Positions 1 through 9,896 are shown, counted from the first letter of the stretch. The stretch: 64,000 nucleotides of DNA from an uncultured Pontibacter sp. (GCF_947495565.1 NZ_CANLZM010000011.1:124001-188000); one strand, 5' to 3'. The notes: a model not told the origin generated them from the letters alone. Program-made: numbers and translations.

Positions 1-105
1 GCGCTCCAGGTCGGAATATACAGTGGCAGCACCTTCCTCAAAAACATTCGGGTTGGGGCTATCGAAAGCAGTTTCTAGTAACAGTTCAAAGCTTCTGGCG
101 CTCAT
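1..105 (-). CDS. Partial CDS, N-terminal 35 codons of an unrecognised protein
   Basis: An open frame on the reverse strand starts with ATG at 105 and stays open to the left edge of the window. The visible peptide begins MSARSFELLLETAF and is acidic and soluble-looking, with no signal peptide or membrane segment. A perfect Bacteroidota -7 element (TACCTTTG on the reverse strand, 147-140) lies 35 nt upstream of the ATG, which supports a real gene start. I do not recognise the family from 35 residues and assign no function. The rest of the gene is outside the window. Confidence 0.5.
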   Translation of the reverse strand, partial: MSARSFELLLETAFDSPNPNVFEEGAATVYSDLER

Positions 106-139
106 GGCTGGTCTGGTTTAGTATCTGAAAATAAGACTG

Positions 140-147
140 CAAAGGTA
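140..147 (-). promoter_or_regulatory. Candidate -7 promoter element for the left-edge gene
   Basis: The reverse strand reads TACCTTTG, an exact match to the Bacteroidota TAnnTTTG element. It shares the longer string TTACCTTTGCAG with the promoter upstream of rpsF (32748-32755). No clear TTG was found at the -33 distance, so this is a half-site match. Confidence 0.5.
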
Positions 148-779
148 ACAGTTTATACTTTCTTTCACCACGTCTAGTTAAGGCAGCGCAATTAGGCGAT
201 GTATCTACTGCACCTACTCATACTAATAGCACCACATTTCAGAGATAGTAGCAGCTATACTTATTTGCTTTGTAGGATTTTAATAAGGGGATATAATTTC
301 TTGATTGCAGGATAAAACATTCAATAAGTTCTATGTTATAATTCGAGTGTTAGAAGGTTTGTTTTACTTTTTGAAGAAGTGAGGCAGGCTTGTTTATGCT
401 TGTATATCTCGGTGATGTATTTTATTTATTGAAAAAATTATAGTTACGAAAACACTATATTCTGCATTGCGGCAAAAAAAGTGATTGTGTTAATTGCTCA
501 GGTGTAAATATATTTCCGCCTCCTTATTACTGCTTAATAGTGTTTTTCGTGTTGTTAAGGAGCTTAAGGCTTGTGTTTATTTTGATTTATGGTTTCCAGA
601 TTAGCAATAGTTGTGTGAACGTAATACTGCTTTAGGAATCGCTGTGTTACATGCATAAATAAATTAAATTCAATAACACTTGGATGTTTATTTGCTGAGT
701 TTTTTAAGTATGGATTTGTACAAATAAGGTGCTTTAGCTTATGATAGAAAGTTTGATTTGAGTGTTTATTCTATCATAT

Positions 780-814
780 AAAAAGTATATAATAAAATAT
801 AGATTATACTTTTT
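780..814. repeat. Inverted repeat built from the AAGTATA motif
   Basis: AAAAAGTATA (780-789) and TATACTTTTT (805-814) are exact reverse complements separated by 15 nt. The pairing can be extended imperfectly outwards by TATCA (772-776) with TGATA (816-820). It lies about 300 bp upstream of the giant adhesin gene, with no gene end close by, so an ordinary terminator role is not obvious. Confidence 0.6.
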
Positions 815-1113
815 CTGATAACCTGAAGCCCTAAACGTAATGCGGAATTGCACCTGAAAAAAAGAGATAGCTGCCTGGTGCTACTCAGAACGAATGTGTT
901 AGGGCAGTATCCTGCAAAATTTGAAGTATAAAATTGATTTCGCTAAAACCGGTAGCTTATGAAAATAAACTTTACGCTAAAACTCACTTCTTTCTTTGCC
1001 TTTTGCCAATACATAGTGTTGCGGTTCGCGACAGCCCTTGGCGCGTTTAGGCAATCAAAATAATTGCTTCTCTGCTTTTAATCTCGCTACACTACCACTC
1101 TACATCTTACTAT

Positions 1114-4100
1114 ATGCATAGACTTTTAGCCCTTTTCTCAATTATCTGCCTAAGCTTCTTCTATAGCCTTACGGTTATGGGGCAGGATATCAGCTGGGTA
1201 GAAACCGCTGGAGGTACCAGCAACGACCACGGCCGGGCTGTGCAAGTTGACGGCGCCGGCAATTTGTATGTCTTGGGGTATTTTTCGGCTCCATCCGCTT
1301 GGTTTGGTTCTGCCAGCCTGAGTACTTCCGGCACGGGCACCTATCTTACCAAGTATAGCAACGCCGGCAATTTTCTGTGGGCGCGTAAAATTTCTGACAC
1401 TAACGTGGCAGATGCTTACGGGCTTAAAACCGATGCTGCCGGAAACAGCTACGTGGTCACCACTTTTACGGGCACAACTACCTTAGGCACCGCAACCCTG
1501 ACGAGCAGCGGCGCCAGCGACATCGTTATTGCCAAGTATACTACCAGTGGCGATGTTGTTTGGGCTACTAAAGCAGGCGGCAGTGCAGTAGACAAGGGAA
1601 TAAGCATAACAACAGACGCGGCCGGGAATAGCTACATAACTGGTAGCTTATCAGGAACAGCCGTTTTTGGAAGTACTATCCTGAGCAGTGCTGCCAGCAC
1701 AGATGGCTTTGTGGCTAAACTAAATGCGAACGGCAGCTTTGCCTGGGCGCAAAAAATGGGAGGCAACAGTGCCGATGAAGGTGTGAGCGTTGTGATTGAT
1801 GCCAGCGGTACGGTGTATGTGGCCGGCAACTTTTCAAGTTCTTTCTCTCTTGCAGGTGCAAACCTAGCGTACTCCGGCAATCAGGATATCTTTTTGGTAG
1901 CTTACAGTAACGCAGGTACAGCCCAGTGGGCAAGAAGTGCGGGCGGTAGTTATGCAGACAAAGTAAGCAGCTTAACTATTGATGGAGCTGGTAATTTATA
2001 CTTGGGAGGCCATTTTAACAGGTCAGCAAATTTTGGATCGGTCTCTTTAGCCAGCAGTGGCAATAGCCAGGATATTTTCCTAGCAAAATATACCAATACT
2101 GGCGCAGGCGTATGGGCAACGTCGGCAGGAGGAACAGGCTTGGACGAGCTAAGCATCCTGCATGCAGACACTGATGGAAATTTATACTTGACGGGCAGCT
2201 TTAGCGGAAGGGCTACCATCGGTGGAGCCACACTAAACTCGGTAGGGAGTCTGGACATTTATGCAGCGCACTATGCAAGCAACGGTGCAGCGCAGTGGGC
2301 TATAGGTGCCGGTAGCGCCAGAGACGACCGTGGTTTAGGCATCGTATCAGATGCGGCTCGTAATGTATACGTTACCGGCTATTTCCAGGAAAACACGACT
2401 AATTTCGGTGGTATCGTTATACCGAACAGAGGAGGCGAGGAAATTTTTATCTCAAAATTGATTCCTGCTTTAGTGACCACTAGCGTTACTGCTGGGCCTT
2501 ATTGCGCGGGGCAGGCTGTAATCGTTAACTACAAGGCAACAAGAAACTTCAGGTATTACAGCGCGCAGCTGTCTGATGAAACGGGCAGCTTTGCCAGTCC
2601 AGTGCAGATTGGCACTGTTACGAGCAACAGCACGACAGGTTCGATTGCTGCTACTATCCCTGCCAACACGCCTGCAGGAAGCAAATACCGCATTCGTGTG
2701 GTGGCATCTGCCGCAAACTTAGCTGGCACCGACAACGGCACAGATCTACGTATAAACCAAGTGCCGGCAGCGCCTGCGCTCACAGCCAGCAGCCCTGGCT
2801 TGGGTGGCACGCTTTTCCTTACTGCGTCAGATATACCGGGCGCTACTTACAGCTGGACTGGCCCGAGAGGATTTACCTCAAATTTGCAAAACCCTAGCCG
2901 CTCCGGCATAACTGATGGTGATGTAGGTACTTACACGGCAACCGTCAATGTAAACGGATGCACCAATACAGCCTCTGTTACTATGGCGCTATCAACAGTT
3001 CCGACTTTTGATGTAGACCTGAGAGGACAGCCGAATGGGTACTGGGATTCTCCTTCCGTGAAAAGATCCGGGTCTGTGTGCGGTGACGATAACTGTATTG
3101 TATTTAATGTGATACTGGACCCAGGGGCAGCCGGATTGGAACTGGAGCTTTTGAGCGGTGCAATGCCGGGAGGGGCAATGTACTATAAGCTGAACTGTGG
3201 TACGCAAGCAGCGGTGGGAGAACCAATTTGCGTTGACAACTCAGGTATTATTACCATCAGCATGTGTAAGCCGGGCAATAACGCAAACGCCTTCCGAATT
3301 AAATCAATTTCCCCTTACGACCCTCAGGACGATCTTTCCGTGACAGCAGGGTGCTCTGCCACGCTGAGAGCACCGTTAGCTTTCCATGAGGAGTCTATCA
3401 TATGGAAAGACCTTACCGGCGGGGGAGAGTACCTGAAATACCTGGACTACACCACCGGAAAAAGAGAAGTAACCGTTTCGCCGGACAATAACGCACCAGC
3501 CTATGTAGACTATGAGGTAACAGGCACTTCGATGCAGTCGCCGTGTTCCAGCACACCTTATGCCGATGTTATCAGGGTATACTTTTATCCGCCACCTACC
3601 ATTGCCATCGGTCCTGCGCCTGCTATTATCTGCCCTGCCGGCAGCGGCGTAGCACTTAGCGGCACGGTAACCGGAGGCGACGGTGATTTCAACTATATCT
3701 GGACGGATCCGGCAGGAAAAGTAGTGTCTAACCAGTTGAGCTATACAGCCACGGCAGTAGGAACTTACAAGCTGCAGGTGGTGCCTAAGAACTCCAGCAA
3801 CTGCCGCGAGTTCTCTGCTACAGTAGCGGTTGTGTCTAACCTATCAGCTAATGCCGGGCCTGACCAGCTGGTGTGTTCGCAGCGCCCTGTGCAGCTGGCT
3901 GGTGCCATAACAGCGGCTACCGGCGGCGTGTGGAGTGGGGGCGGAGGAACTTTCAGCCCAAGCAACACGGCGCTGGATGCAGTTTATACTCCAACTGCTG
4001 CCGAAATAGCGGCTGGTTCTGTCAAGTTAACCCTTACCTCAACAGGAAACGGCTCTTGTGCCGCCGTGAAGGATGATGTGCTGCTGACATTCTACCCGTT

Positions 4101-7100
4101 TGATGTAGAACTGGCGGGAACGCCTGTAATCTGTAGCGGAACCTTGGGCACAGTTACGGCCAAAGCACTAGGCGGCAGCGGCACGATCTCCTATAAATGG
4201 AGCTCCGGCGAAACCACAGCCACTATTTTAGACAAATCTGCTGGTACTTACACAGTAACAATTAATGACAGTAAGAGCTGTGCCATCTCAAAATCGTTTA
4301 CGATATCAGAAGTGGCTGGCCCAACTGGTTTTACTGCCAGCGCCCAACCCGAAACCTGCGGCGCCAGCAACGGCAGCGTAACAGTGAGCGGCGTAACTAA
4401 CGGCACGGCTCCATATAAGTATAGCATAGATGGCACGAAATATCAGTCAGCTACAACGTTTTCAGGTTTGGCAGCTGGTAACTATACTATCTATGTGCAG
4501 GACGCTAACGGCTGTACTGTTGCCAAAAATATAACGATCACGAATTTAGCTGGTCCAACTGCTGTTGCTGCCTCTACGCTGGCTACATCTTGCGCTAACA
4601 ACGACGGCAGTATTACAGTCGGGGCCGTGATAGGTGGCGCAGCGCCTTATACTTACGCAATTGACGGCACGAATTTTCAGAACGCTACCAGCTTTGCAGG
4701 CTTGGCCTCTGGAGTTTATACTTTAACGGCGAAGGATAATAACGGCTGTATCATCACAACCACTGTAACAGTCAACCAAAACGTACCGACTAACTTTGCC
4801 AGCACCACGGTAGCTTCTACCTGTGGCGCGAGTAATGCAAGTATACATATTGGTGCAGGAACGGGTGGCACGGCTCCTTATACTTATAGCATAGACGGTA
4901 CTAATTTTCAGGCCTCAGCCACACTTCAAAACCTGAGTGCCGGAACACATACCGTCACGGTAAAAGATGCCAAAGGCTGTACTTTTAGCAAAGCGGTAAC
5001 GGTATCAAATACCGCTGGGCCATCTGCTATAAACTTATCCGGAAGCAACTCAACCTGCGGGGGCGCAAACGCCACTATCGCGGTGAAGGGTGTTACCGGC
5101 GGAACCGCTCCTTATACTTATAGCCTAGACGGTACAACTTTCCAAAGTGGTGCGAGCTTCGGCTCTCTTTTGGCTGGTGAGTATGAAGTGACGGTGAAGG
5201 ATGCCAACGGTTGCGTGGTATCACAGTCCATTTCGTTGGAAGATATTGCTGGTCCGGCGATGTTTACTGCCTCGGCCACTGTCTCAAGCTGTGGGCGTGC
5301 CAACGGAAGTATAACTGTGGGCAGCGTTACCGGCGGCACTTCTCCTTATACTTACAGTTTAGATGGCGCTAATTTCCAAGCGTCTAACACCCTAGCCGGT
5401 CTTTTGGCCGGAGAGCATACCATCACCATAAAAGATGCTAACGCTTGCGTAGTTTCTCAGAAAGTGATACTGGAAAATGTGGCTGGCCCAACAGAGTTGG
5501 AACTGGCAAGCATCGCCTCTACCTGTGGCGCGGCCAACGGCAGCATTACCATCAATAATGTTGCAGGCGGAACCGCTCCTTATACTTACAGTCTGGATGG
5601 TTCAGGTTTCCAAAGCAGCCCTGCATTTACCGGGCTTTTGGCGGGAGCGTATTCCATTACGGTAAAAGACGCCAACGGCTGCAGGTTCTCTGCCGAAACC
5701 ACGGTAGAAAACGTTGCCGGGCCAACTAACCTGACTGCCTCTACTACTTCTGCTGCCTGCGGTACCAGCAACGGCGCAATAAGCATAACCAACGTAAGCG
5801 GCGGAATTGCACCTTATACTTATAGTATAGACGGTACAAATTTTCAGGCTTCTGCTGCCTTTACAGCACTGGCTGCCGGCACACATACTACTAGCGTAAA
5901 AGATGCTAACGGCTGTATTTATGTAAAAGCCATAGAGGTAACAAACCAGGGTGGCCCAAGCACTATAGCGGCAACCACACAGCCGGCCAGCTGCCAGAAC
6001 AACGACGGCAGCATCTCGGTAGGCAACATTACCGGCGGTACGGCCCCTTATACTTACTCCATCAACGGCACGAGCTTTCAGAGCGACAACAGCTTTGCAG
6101 CGTTGGCCTCCGGAGAGTATAATATCACGGTGAAGGATGCCAACGGTTGCGCGGCTACTAAAACCGTGCAGGTGGGCAAGCAGGGTCCGGCAGGTTTTGC
6201 CAGCACAACCCGTGGCGCTGCCTGCGGTGCAGAAAACGGCCAAATCTCGGTAGTGTCTGTGGATGGAGGTGCTGCGCCTTATGCTTATAGTATAAACGAA
6301 GGCAGCTTTCAGAGTTCAGCTGTCTTTACGTCGCTTCCTGCCGGCACTTACAGCATCACCATACAAGATGCCAATGGCTGTACTTTTGCGGATGAGGTGG
6401 AAGTGGCCAATATCGAAGGTCCGGCAGACCTGACAGCCTCAGTCGGCAAGACTACTTGCGGCAACAGCAACGGACAGATTAAAGTTGATGCCGTAATCGG
6501 AGGCACAGCGCCTTATACGTATAGCTTGGATGGCGTGAGTTTTCAGGGTGCCACCACTTTTGCTGGCCTTGCTGCCGGCGAGTACCAGGTAACGGTGAAG
6601 GATGCCAACGGCTGTACAGAGGCAAAAGCAGTAACGGTGGCCAATACCTCAGGCCCGAATGGGTTTACTGTGGCAGGCAAAGCATCTACCTGCGGTGCCG
6701 CTAACGGCGAGGCCATGGTAAGTGCGGTAACGGGTGGCACGGCTCCTTATACCTACAGCAAGGATGGCGCAAACTTCCAGCCGGAGAATACGCTAACAGG
6801 GTTATCCGAAGGTACGCATACTATCACGGTAAAAGATGCCGGCGGCTGTACCTTCACAAAGCAAGTAGTCATTGAAAGTATAACCGGGCCAACGGCCTAC
6901 AACCTGGCTTCTGTTGCTGCAACCTGTGGCGCTGCCAACGGGGCAATTACGGTGAGCGATGTAACAGGCGGAACCGCTCCTTATACCTATGCGCTTAACG
7001 AAGGCGCTTTCCAAACTTCTGCTGCCTTTGCTGAAGTAACTGCCGGCGAGCACACCATTACCGTGAAAGACGCCAACGGCTGCACGCTGTCGCAGCAGGT

Positions 7101-8784
7101 AACGGTAACAGGCATTGCAGGCCCTGCTGCTATAGCGGCCGCTGCTACACCAACTGCCTGCTCGGCTGACAACGGCACTATTACGGTGAGGGATGTAACC
7201 GGCGGCACGGCTCCTTATACTTATAGTTTAGATGAAAAAGAGTACCAGGCAGCGGCAAGCTTCAGCGGACTGGCGGCAGGTGTTTATGACGTATCCGTGA
7301 AAGACGCCAACGGCTGCAGCACCTCAACAACAGTAACAGTAAGCCTGAAAGGCCCGAAAGAGGCAGTGCTTACAGCCGCAGCCGCTACCTGCGGAGAGGA
7401 GAACGGTTCCATCACTATCACGTCCGTAAACGGTGGTACAAAGCCATTTGCTTATGGTATAGATGGCAGTGACTTTCAGTCGGCGGCTACTTTTACTAAC
7501 CTGGCGGCGGGTACCTACACTGTCACTGTTAAAGATGCAGAGGGATGCACGCTGGTGATGACGCAGCAGGTAAGCGGAAGTGGCGGCGCTATCTTTACTG
7601 CCACCGGCACCAGTGCCAGCTGCGGCAGTTCTAATGGCAAAGTTGCGGTTAGCAACGTAAGCGGCGGCCTAAGCCCTCATGCTTATAGTATAAACGGAAC
7701 CACTTTCCAAAGCTCCCCTGAATTTAGAGGCCTGGCCGAAGGCGAGTACCAAGTATGGGTAAAAGACGCTGCCGGTTGCCTAAGCTCCAAAACAGTAGAA
7801 ATCAGCAGCACGCCACCTGTATCCGGCGTTAAAGCCGCTGTTGCTGCGCCAAGCTGCGGCAAGGCTGCCGGCCAGCTAACGATCAGCGAGGTTACTGGCG
7901 GAACGGCTCCTTATACTTACTCCCTAGATGGCACCAATTTTACGAGCGCTACCACTCTGGAAGATGTGGTGCCTGGGACTTTTACACTCACGGTAAAGGA
8001 TGCCAGCGGCTGTACTTACAGCACACAGGTGCAGATGCCAGAGAGCGTCAGCAGCGCCATCGATTACGTGCAGCACCCGAACTGCTTCGGTACTCGTACC
8101 GGCGAGGTCGCCTTGAAGGCAACAGGAGCCAACGACCAGACGCAGTACAGTATTGATGGCGGCAAAACCTTCCAGAAATCAGCTGTCTTCAAAAACCTGG
8201 CGGCAGGCACTTACCAACTCATCACCTCTTTCTCTGCCACCTGCTCAGTTAACGTGGGCACAGTAGAGCTAAAAGAGCCAAGTGAGTTGAAGGTGGAAGT
8301 AACGCCACTTACCAAAGCTGCCGGCCTAGAGAAATCTGGCAGTGCAGCGGTAACGAAAATCAGCGGGGGAGTGGGACCATTTACCTACTCACTCGACGGA
8401 GGCAGCTTCTCTTCTGATTCTGTGTTCACGAACCTGAGCAGCCGCGAATATACCCTAACTATGAAAGACAGCAGAGGCTGTATGGCTACCATCACTTTTG
8501 TAATAGAAGGCCAGGGCGACATCGACATACCGAATGGTTTTACGCCAAACGGTGACGGCATCAACGATAAATGGATGCTGAAAAATGTGGCTAAGCTGTA
8601 CCCTAATTGCAGCGTGACGGTTTACAACCGCTGGGGTAGCGAGGTGTTTGCATCCAGAGGTTACACCACGCCTTGGGATGGCACATTTAAAGGCAAACGA
8701 CTGCCGGATGGTACTTACTACTGTATCATTGAGCTAGGCGACGGTACGGCACCAATCAAGACATCAGTGACCATTATGCGATAA
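1114..8784 (+). CDS. Giant SprB-like surface adhesin with T9SS type B sorting domain
   Basis: 2,556-residue secreted protein. A signal peptide (about residues 1-24, ending VMGQ) is followed by SBBP-type beta-propeller repeats (about 25-450, recurring AGG...D..GN.Y..G.F units), Ig/PKD-like domains (about 455-1060), then roughly 16 full and 2 divergent SprB-type repeats of about 77 residues (about 1068-2467, each with a core like TAPYTYSLDG and a KDANGC stretch). The end (about 2468-2556, with NGFTPNGDGIND, YNRWGSEVF and PDGTYYC) is the gliding-motility-associated type B sorting domain. Family knowledge: SprB of Flavobacterium johnsoniae is the mobile gliding adhesin, exported by T9SS and dependent on a neighbouring SprF. 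The next gene here is PorP/SprF-like, which fits. Whether this cell glides is inference. The start is the first ATG giving a full signal peptide. Confidence 0.93.
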   Translation: MHRLLALFSIICLSFFYSLTVMGQDISWVETAGGTSNDHGRAVQVDGAGNLYVLGYFSAPSAWFGSASLSTSGTGTYLTKYSNAGNFLWARKISDTNVADAYGLKTDAAGNSYVVTTFTGTTTLGTATLTSSGASDIVIAKYTTSGDVVWATKAGGSAVDKGISITTDAAGNSYITGSLSGTAVFGSTILSSAASTDGFVAKLNANGSFAWAQKMGGNSADEGVSVVIDASGTVYVAGNFSSSFSLAGANLAYSGNQDIFLVAYSNAGTAQWARSAGGSYADKVSSLTIDGAGNLYLGGHFNRSANFGSVSLASSGNSQDIFLAKYTNTGAGVWATSAGGTGLDELSILHADTDGNLYLTGSFSGRATIGGATLNSVGSLDIYAAHYASNGAAQWAIGAGSARDDRGLGIVSDAARNVYVTGYFQENTTNFGGIVIPNRGGEEIFISKLIPALVTTSVTAGPYCAGQAVIVNYKATRNFRYYSAQLSDETGSFASPVQIGTVTSNSTTGSIAATIPANTPAGSKYRIRVVASAANLAGTDNGTDLRINQVPAAPALTASSPGLGGTLFLTASDIPGATYSWTGPRGFTSNLQNPSRSGITDGDVGTYTATVNVNGCTNTASVTMALSTVPTFDVDLRGQPNGYWDSPSVKRSGSVCGDDNCIVFNVILDPGAAGLELELLSGAMPGGAMYYKLNCGTQAAVGEPICVDNSGIITISMCKPGNNANAFRIKSISPYDPQDDLSVTAGCSATLRAPLAFHEESIIWKDLTGGGEYLKYLDYTTGKREVTVSPDNNAPAYVDYEVTGTSMQSPCSSTPYADVIRVYFYPPPTIAIGPAPAIICPAGSGVALSGTVTGGDGDFNYIWTDPAGKVVSNQLSYTATAVGTYKLQVVPKNSSNCREFSATVAVVSNLSANAGPDQLVCSQRPVQLAGAITAATGGVWSGGGGTFSPSNTALDAVYTPTAAEIAAGSVKLTLTSTGNGSCAAVKDDVLLTFYPFDVELAGTPVICSGTLGTVTAKALGGSGTISYKWSSGETTATILDKSAGTYTVTINDSKSCAISKSFTISEVAGPTGFTASAQPETCGASNGSVTVSGVTNGTAPYKYSIDGTKYQSATTFSGLAAGNYTIYVQDANGCTVAKNITITNLAGPTAVAASTLATSCANNDGSITVGAVIGGAAPYTYAIDGTNFQNATSFAGLASGVYTLTAKDNNGCIITTTVTVNQNVPTNFASTTVASTCGASNASIHIGAGTGGTAPYTYSIDGTNFQASATLQNLSAGTHTVTVKDAKGCTFSKAVTVSNTAGPSAINLSGSNSTCGGANATIAVKGVTGGTAPYTYSLDGTTFQSGASFGSLLAGEYEVTVKDANGCVVSQSISLEDIAGPAMFTASATVSSCGRANGSITVGSVTGGTSPYTYSLDGANFQASNTLAGLLAGEHTITIKDANACVVSQKVILENVAGPTELELASIASTCGAANGSITINNVAGGTAPYTYSLDGSGFQSSPAFTGLLAGAYSITVKDANGCRFSAETTVENVAGPTNLTASTTSAACGTSNGAISITNVSGGIAPYTYSIDGTNFQASAAFTALAAGTHTTSVKDANGCIYVKAIEVTNQGGPSTIAATTQPASCQNNDGSISVGNITGGTAPYTYSINGTSFQSDNSFAALASGEYNITVKDANGCAATKTVQVGKQGPAGFASTTRGAACGAENGQISVVSVDGGAAPYAYSINEGSFQSSAVFTSLPAGTYSITIQDANGCTFADEVEVANIEGPADLTASVGKTTCGNSNGQIKVDAVIGGTAPYTYSLDGVSFQGATTFAGLAAGEYQVTVKDANGCTEAKAVTVANTSGPNGFTVAGKASTCGAANGEAMVSAVTGGTAPYTYSKDGANFQPENTLTGLSEGTHTITVKDAGGCTFTKQVVIESITGPTAYNLASVAATCGAANGAITVSDVTGGTAPYTYALNEGAFQTSAAFAEVTAGEHTITVKDANGCTLSQQVTVTGIAGPAAIAAAATPTACSADNGTITVRDVTGGTAPYTYSLDEKEYQAAASFSGLAAGVYDVSVKDANGCSTSTTVTVSLKGPKEAVLTAAAATCGEENGSITITSVNGGTKPFAYGIDGSDFQSAATFTNLAAGTYTVTVKDAEGCTLVMTQQVSGSGGAIFTATGTSASCGSSNGKVAVSNVSGGLSPHAYSINGTTFQSSPEFRGLAEGEYQVWVKDAAGCLSSKTVEISSTPPVSGVKAAVAAPSCGKAAGQLTISEVTGGTAPYTYSLDGTNFTSATTLEDVVPGTFTLTVKDASGCTYSTQVQMPESVSSAIDYVQHPNCFGTRTGEVALKATGANDQTQYSIDGGKTFQKSAVFKNLAAGTYQLITSFSATCSVNVGTVELKEPSELKVEVTPLTKAAGLEKSGSAAVTKISGGVGPFTYSLDGGSFSSDSVFTNLSSREYTLTMKDSRGCMATITFVIEGQGDIDIPNGFTPNGDGINDKWMLKNVAKLYPNCSVTVYNRWGSEVFASRGYTTPWDGTFKGKRLPDGTYYCIIELGDGTAPIKTSVTIMR
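4318..8514 (+). repeat. Tandem in-frame DNA repeats (about 231 bp unit) encoding SprB modules
   Basis: About 18 units recur with a spacing of roughly 231 bp; for example the CCTTATACTTA core lies near 4644, 4876 and 5109. The units are diverged but share strongly conserved nucleotide strings around the Tyr-Thr-Tyr-Ser core, usually TAT-ACT-TAT or TAC. This core carries the TATACTT motif that is abundant elsewhere in the window. Such arrays can expand or shrink by recombination, so unit number may differ between strains. Confidence 0.85.
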
Positions 8785-8811
8785 TTGCCCATTTACCAAA
8801 CAACACGCGTT

Positions 8812-9759
8812 ATGAAGAATTACATTTTACTACTTTGCTTTCTACTCGTAAGTTCGGTAGCTGTGGCGCAGCAGAAGGCGCTATACAGCCAATATATGAC
8901 CAATTACTTTCTCCTGAACCCGGCAGTAGCCGGGGTGGAGAAGGACTGGAACGTAAAAGCAGGCTACCGAAACCAATGGACAGGTTTTGAAGGTGCACCC
9001 AAAACTTTTTACCTGAGCGCCGAAACAGCCCTATTTAAACGCACCATCGGGAAAAGGATAGCACGGCCTTACCACGGCGCAGGCGGCTACATCTACAAAG
9101 ACCAAACTGGCCCTATCTCACAGACGGGCGTGCTTTTCTCTTACGCCTACCATGTGCCCATAAACAGAAGCATCTACCTATCGTCTGGGGTGTTTGCGGG
9201 AGTGCAGCAGTATAAGTTTGACGAGGATAAGATTCACTTGGCAAATGGCTCCAACGAGCGCGACCCGGTAACGCAGCAAGGAAGTATAAACGCTTTTATG
9301 CCAGACCTGAGCGTGGGTACTTACCTGCATTCCGAAACGTTTTTTGTAGGAGCGTCGCTGTTCCAGGCGCTGGGTAATAAGATCAACAAAAACAATGAGA
9401 TTGAAGACCCAGCCCGCTTGTCCAGGCATTTTTTTGTGTCGGGCGGCTATAATTTTGATGTGAACAGGAACATCACCGTTACGCCTTCTGTGTTGATAAA
9501 ATATGTTTCTCCGGCTCCGGTGCAGGCAGATTTTAACGTGCGGGGCCAATACCACTTTACCAAGCGTAGAAAAACGGTTTACGATGATATGGTGTGGGCA
9601 GGTGTGTCTTACAGAACGCAGGATGCGGTGGTCGGGCTGGTAGGTGTGCAGTTTAAAGAGCAGTACCGCCTGAGTTATACGTATGATATCACGGTATCCC
9701 CGATGCGCCACCACAGCGCCGGCTCCCACGAAATTGTGCTTGGTTTTAGAATGCCGTAA
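8812..9759 (+). CDS. PorP/SprF family type IX secretion membrane protein
   Basis: 315-residue protein with a signal peptide (MKNYILLLCFLLVSSVAVAQ) and the family's opening signature QKALYSQYMTNYFLLNPAVAG. The remainder has alternating strands typical of an outer-membrane beta-barrel. I chose ATG 8812, 27 bp after the adhesin stop, because it begins a clean signal peptide; an upstream in-frame TTG at 8785 would add nine polar residues before it. Family knowledge: SprF-type proteins are partners of SprB-type cargo carrying type B sorting domains and are needed for export or surface attachment of that cargo. The tight spacing and downstream terminator indicate a two-gene unit with the adhesin. 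Confidence 0.93.
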   Translation: MKNYILLLCFLLVSSVAVAQQKALYSQYMTNYFLLNPAVAGVEKDWNVKAGYRNQWTGFEGAPKTFYLSAETALFKRTIGKRIARPYHGAGGYIYKDQTGPISQTGVLFSYAYHVPINRSIYLSSGVFAGVQQYKFDEDKIHLANGSNERDPVTQQGSINAFMPDLSVGTYLHSETFFVGASLFQALGNKINKNNEIEDPARLSRHFFVSGGYNFDVNRNITVTPSVLIKYVSPAPVQADFNVRGQYHFTKRRKTVYDDMVWAGVSYRTQDAVVGLVGVQFKEQYRLSYTYDITVSPMRHHSAGSHEIVLGFRMP

Positions 9760-9775
9760 GTATTATTTAAAGTAT

Positions 9776-9818
9776 AAAAGAGAATGTCCAGCACGTTTGC
9801 GCTGGACATTCTCTTTTT
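9776..9818 (+). terminator. Rho-independent terminator after porP/sprF-like gene
   Basis: A perfect 17-bp stem (9776-9792 with 9801-9817), an 8-nt loop and a T run follow the stop codon by 16 bp. The left base of the stem overlaps an AAGTATAAAA motif copy (9770-9779). Confidence 0.9.
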
Positions 9819-9849
9819 ACAAGACTAACTATTGAGGCTATTTCTGGCG

Positions 9850-9896
9850 CGAGTTTTCAACTCGTGTCTTCATATGATGTTGAGTTTGCAACTCAA
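9850..9896. repeat. Pair of short palindromes, REP-like
   Basis: Two small perfect palindromes lie 15 nt apart: CGAGTT-TTC-AACTCG (9850-9864) and TTGAGTT-TGC-AACTCAA (9880-9896). Both share the GAGTT/AACTC core. Paired small palindromes in intergenic DNA are typical of REP-type elements mobilised by RAYT transposases, but no such transposase is in this window, so the class assignment is inference. Confidence 0.5.

Larger units (their letters stand above)
106..1113. other. AT-rich intergenic region, 1,008 bp
   Basis: I found no credible reading frame in this stretch between the divergent left-edge gene and the giant adhesin gene. It holds the reverse promoter element at 140-147, an inverted repeat at 780-814, and several copies of the AAGTATA/TATACTT motif (for example 924-930). 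It must hold the promoter of the adhesin gene, but I could not find a convincing TTTG/TAnnTTTG pair close to 1114. The 5' leader could therefore be long. Confidence 0.6.

Noticed and set aside
5602-6243. A 213-codon open frame opposite the adhesin repeats
   Set aside because: It follows the repeat period of the adhesin gene and has no recognisable domain.
4318-8514. Possible CRISPR array because of regular spacing
   Set aside because: The units are about 231 bp, in frame and encode protein modules; there are no short repeats with unique spacers or cas genes.
8785-8811. TTG start for the PorP/SprF-like protein
   Set aside because: Nine polar residues would precede an otherwise normal signal peptide starting at ATG 8812.
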